The notes under the pieces were generated by a model. It was not told the DNA's origin. It saw nothing but the letters and a program-made list of their open reading frames with translations, and made no database searches. This document shows, piece after piece, positions 21,940 through 22,594 of a DNA stretch of 22,594 nucleotides (positions are counted from its first letter, which is position 1; the number at the start of each line of letters is the position of its first letter). This DNA comes from Ferrovibrio sp035304305 (lineage in GTDB: Bacteria > Pseudomonadota > Alphaproteobacteria > Ferrovibrionales > Ferrovibrionaceae): the NCBI RefSeq assembly GCF_035304305.1, contig NZ_DATGQG010000051.1:1-22594 (forward strand), written 5' to 3'. A program made the position numbers and the translations under genes.

Positions 21940-22386
21940 ATGTCCGCCGATACCGCCGCCAGGCTCGACCATCAGCTGTGCTTCGCGCTTTATGCCGCGT
22001 CGAACGCCATGACCCGGCTGTACCGCGACCGGCTGGAGCCGCTTGGCCTCACCTATCCGCAGTATCTGGTCATGCTGGTGCTGTGGGAGCAGGACGGCCT
22101 GACGGTGAAGGCCATCGGAGAACGGCTCTATCTCGATTCCGGCACCCTCACCCCCATGCTCAAGCGCATGGAGGAGGCCGGCCTGCTGGAGCGCCGGCGC
22201 AGCCGGGACGACGAGCGCCAGGTCGAGATCCGCCTGACGGCCCGCGGCCGGGCCCTGGAACGCGAGGTCGCTGCCCTGCAGCGCGACCTGTTCTGCCTGC
22301 TGCCGCTGGGGCCCGAGGACATGGCCCGCCTGCGCACCGAACTGCGCGGCCTCGCGGCCCGCCTGCGCGGGCTGGACTCGCTTTAA
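21940..22386 (+). CDS. ohrR: MarR-family organic peroxide sensor OhrR (two-Cys type)
   Basis: A 148-residue winged-helix repressor. The reactive Cys14 lies in the diagnostic LDHQLCFALYAASN (9-22), Tyr residues LTYPQYLVMLVLWE (37-50) and the recognition helix DSGTLTPMLKRME (66-78) follow, and the wing is RSRDDERQVEI (88-98 or so). A second Cys119 is exactly 105 residues from Cys14, the same spacing as Cys22-Cys127 in the two-Cys Xanthomonas OhrR, so oxidation probably gives an intersubunit disulfide. An ATG at 21889 is possible, but Met at 21940 places the sensing Cys at its usual distance from the N-terminus. It represses ohr through the operators at 21384-21411. Confidence 0.93.
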   Translation: MSADTAARLDHQLCFALYAASNAMTRLYRDRLEPLGLTYPQYLVMLVLWEQDGLTVKAIGERLYLDSGTLTPMLKRMEEAGLLERRRSRDDERQVEIRLTARGRALEREVAALQRDLFCLLPLGPEDMARLRTELRGLAARLRGLDSL

Positions 22387-22396
22387 TCCACAGGGC

Positions 22397-22412
22397 AATC
22401 CATATTTAGGCT
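22397..22412 (+). promoter_or_regulatory. Weak NrdR-like sequence upstream of nrdB
   Basis: AATCCATATTTAGGCT matches the NrdR consensus at only 9 of 16 positions, but shares the CCATAT core with the better nrdA box and sits 74 bases before the nrdB start. The flanking AGGGCA (22392-22397) and TGCCCT (22414-22419) form an inverted repeat around it. Confidence 0.25.
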
Positions 22413-22485
22413 GTGCCCTCTTGAAGCAGCCACAACATCTTGCGATAGTGACCCCTCGCACCACCATTCAGTTCGAGGGGGAGAC

Positions 22486-22594
22486 ATGTCGCTGCTGGAC
22501 GCCAAGCCGGTCTACAAGCCGTTCCGGTATCCTTGGGCCTACGAGGCCTGGATGACCCAGCAGCGCCTGCACTGGCTGCCCGAGGAAGTGCCGC
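22486..22594 (+). CDS. nrdB: Class I ribonucleoside-diphosphate reductase, beta (small) subunit, 5' part
   Basis: Only the first 36 codons are inside the window. The N-terminus, MSLLDAKP followed by YKPFRYPWAYEAW (10-22) and QQRLHWLPEEVP (25-36), is typical of alphaproteobacterial NrdB, which carries the diiron cofactor that generates the radical for NrdA. There is no N-terminal ATP-cone. The metal ligands and radical Tyr are beyond the edge. A strong GAGGGGGAGA Shine-Dalgarno precedes the ATG. It lies on the same strand as nrdA but 6.9 kb away, behind ohrR, with its own 99-base leader. Confidence 0.92.
   Translation, partial: MSLLDAKPVYKPFRYPWAYEAWMTQQRLHWLPEEVP

Noticed and set aside
1..22594. 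tRNA, rRNA, CRISPR, insertion sequence or prophage content
   Set aside because: I saw no tRNA-like cloverleaf, regularly spaced repeat array, transposase or integrase in either strand.

Overview
The window looks like chromosome of a GC-rich alphaproteobacterium, probably of the Rhodospirillales type. The evidence is strong GC bias at third codon positions, a class I ribonucleotide reductase and a 2-Cys OhrR of proteobacterial type, a DUF892 ferritin-like protein, SPW-repeat membrane proteins, and a sphaeroides-heme-protein (SHP) cytochrome cluster. No rRNA, tRNA, CRISPR array, transposase or phage gene was seen. The organism assignment rests on protein resemblance recalled from memory, not on a search.

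Layout. (1) 1-2487, plus strand: the end of an envelope polysaccharide locus, with the tail of an unidentified protein, an O-antigen ligase-like membrane protein and a family 9 (heptosyltransferase-like) glycosyltransferase coupled by a TTGA overlap. (2) 2473-4732, minus strand: a three-gene unit of a short-chain dehydrogenase (SDR), a lipoprotein-type alpha/beta hydrolase and an HPP membrane protein. (3) 4807-7257, plus strand: a 2,4-dienoyl-CoA-reductase-like SDR, then aspartate ammonia-lyase, ending in a clean bidirectional terminator hairpin. (4) 7314-8761: a DUF892 ferritin-like protein and a coiled-coil orphan, divergent around a perfect 16-bp palindrome. (5) 8832-13168, minus strand: a MaoC/HTD2-like hydratase directly behind a 1156-residue, two-TM, coiled-coil membrane protein. 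(6) 13169-13705: a complex intergenic region with DnaA-like boxes, an NrdR box over a promoter and hairpins, leading into nrdA. (7) 15642-22485: about 6.9 kb lying between nrdA and nrdB, filled with redox and stress genes: msrB, two SPW proteins, a two-component system with a PepSY protein, a His/Asp-rich exported protein, cytochrome b561, SHP, diheme cytochrome c (DHC), ohr and ohrR. (8) 22486-end: the first 36 codons of nrdB.

How the genes fit together. The most distinctive part is 17186-21378. A PepSY-response regulator-kinase operon, joined by ATGA overlaps, diverges from a His/Asp-rich protein-b561-SHP-DHC operon. Electrons would pass from quinol through b561 and DHC to SHP, a cytochrome family that binds small ligands. 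The SHP here appears to have Asp where the reference protein has its Asn heme ligand, and the divergent promoter carries GAAC-N7-GAAC. Next to it, ohr/ohrR is a peroxide-sensing pair with two tandem OhrR operators. nrdA carries a good match to the NrdR box. The second large unknown is the coiled-coil membrane protein at 9698-13168, which keeps a non-repetitive C-terminal domain.
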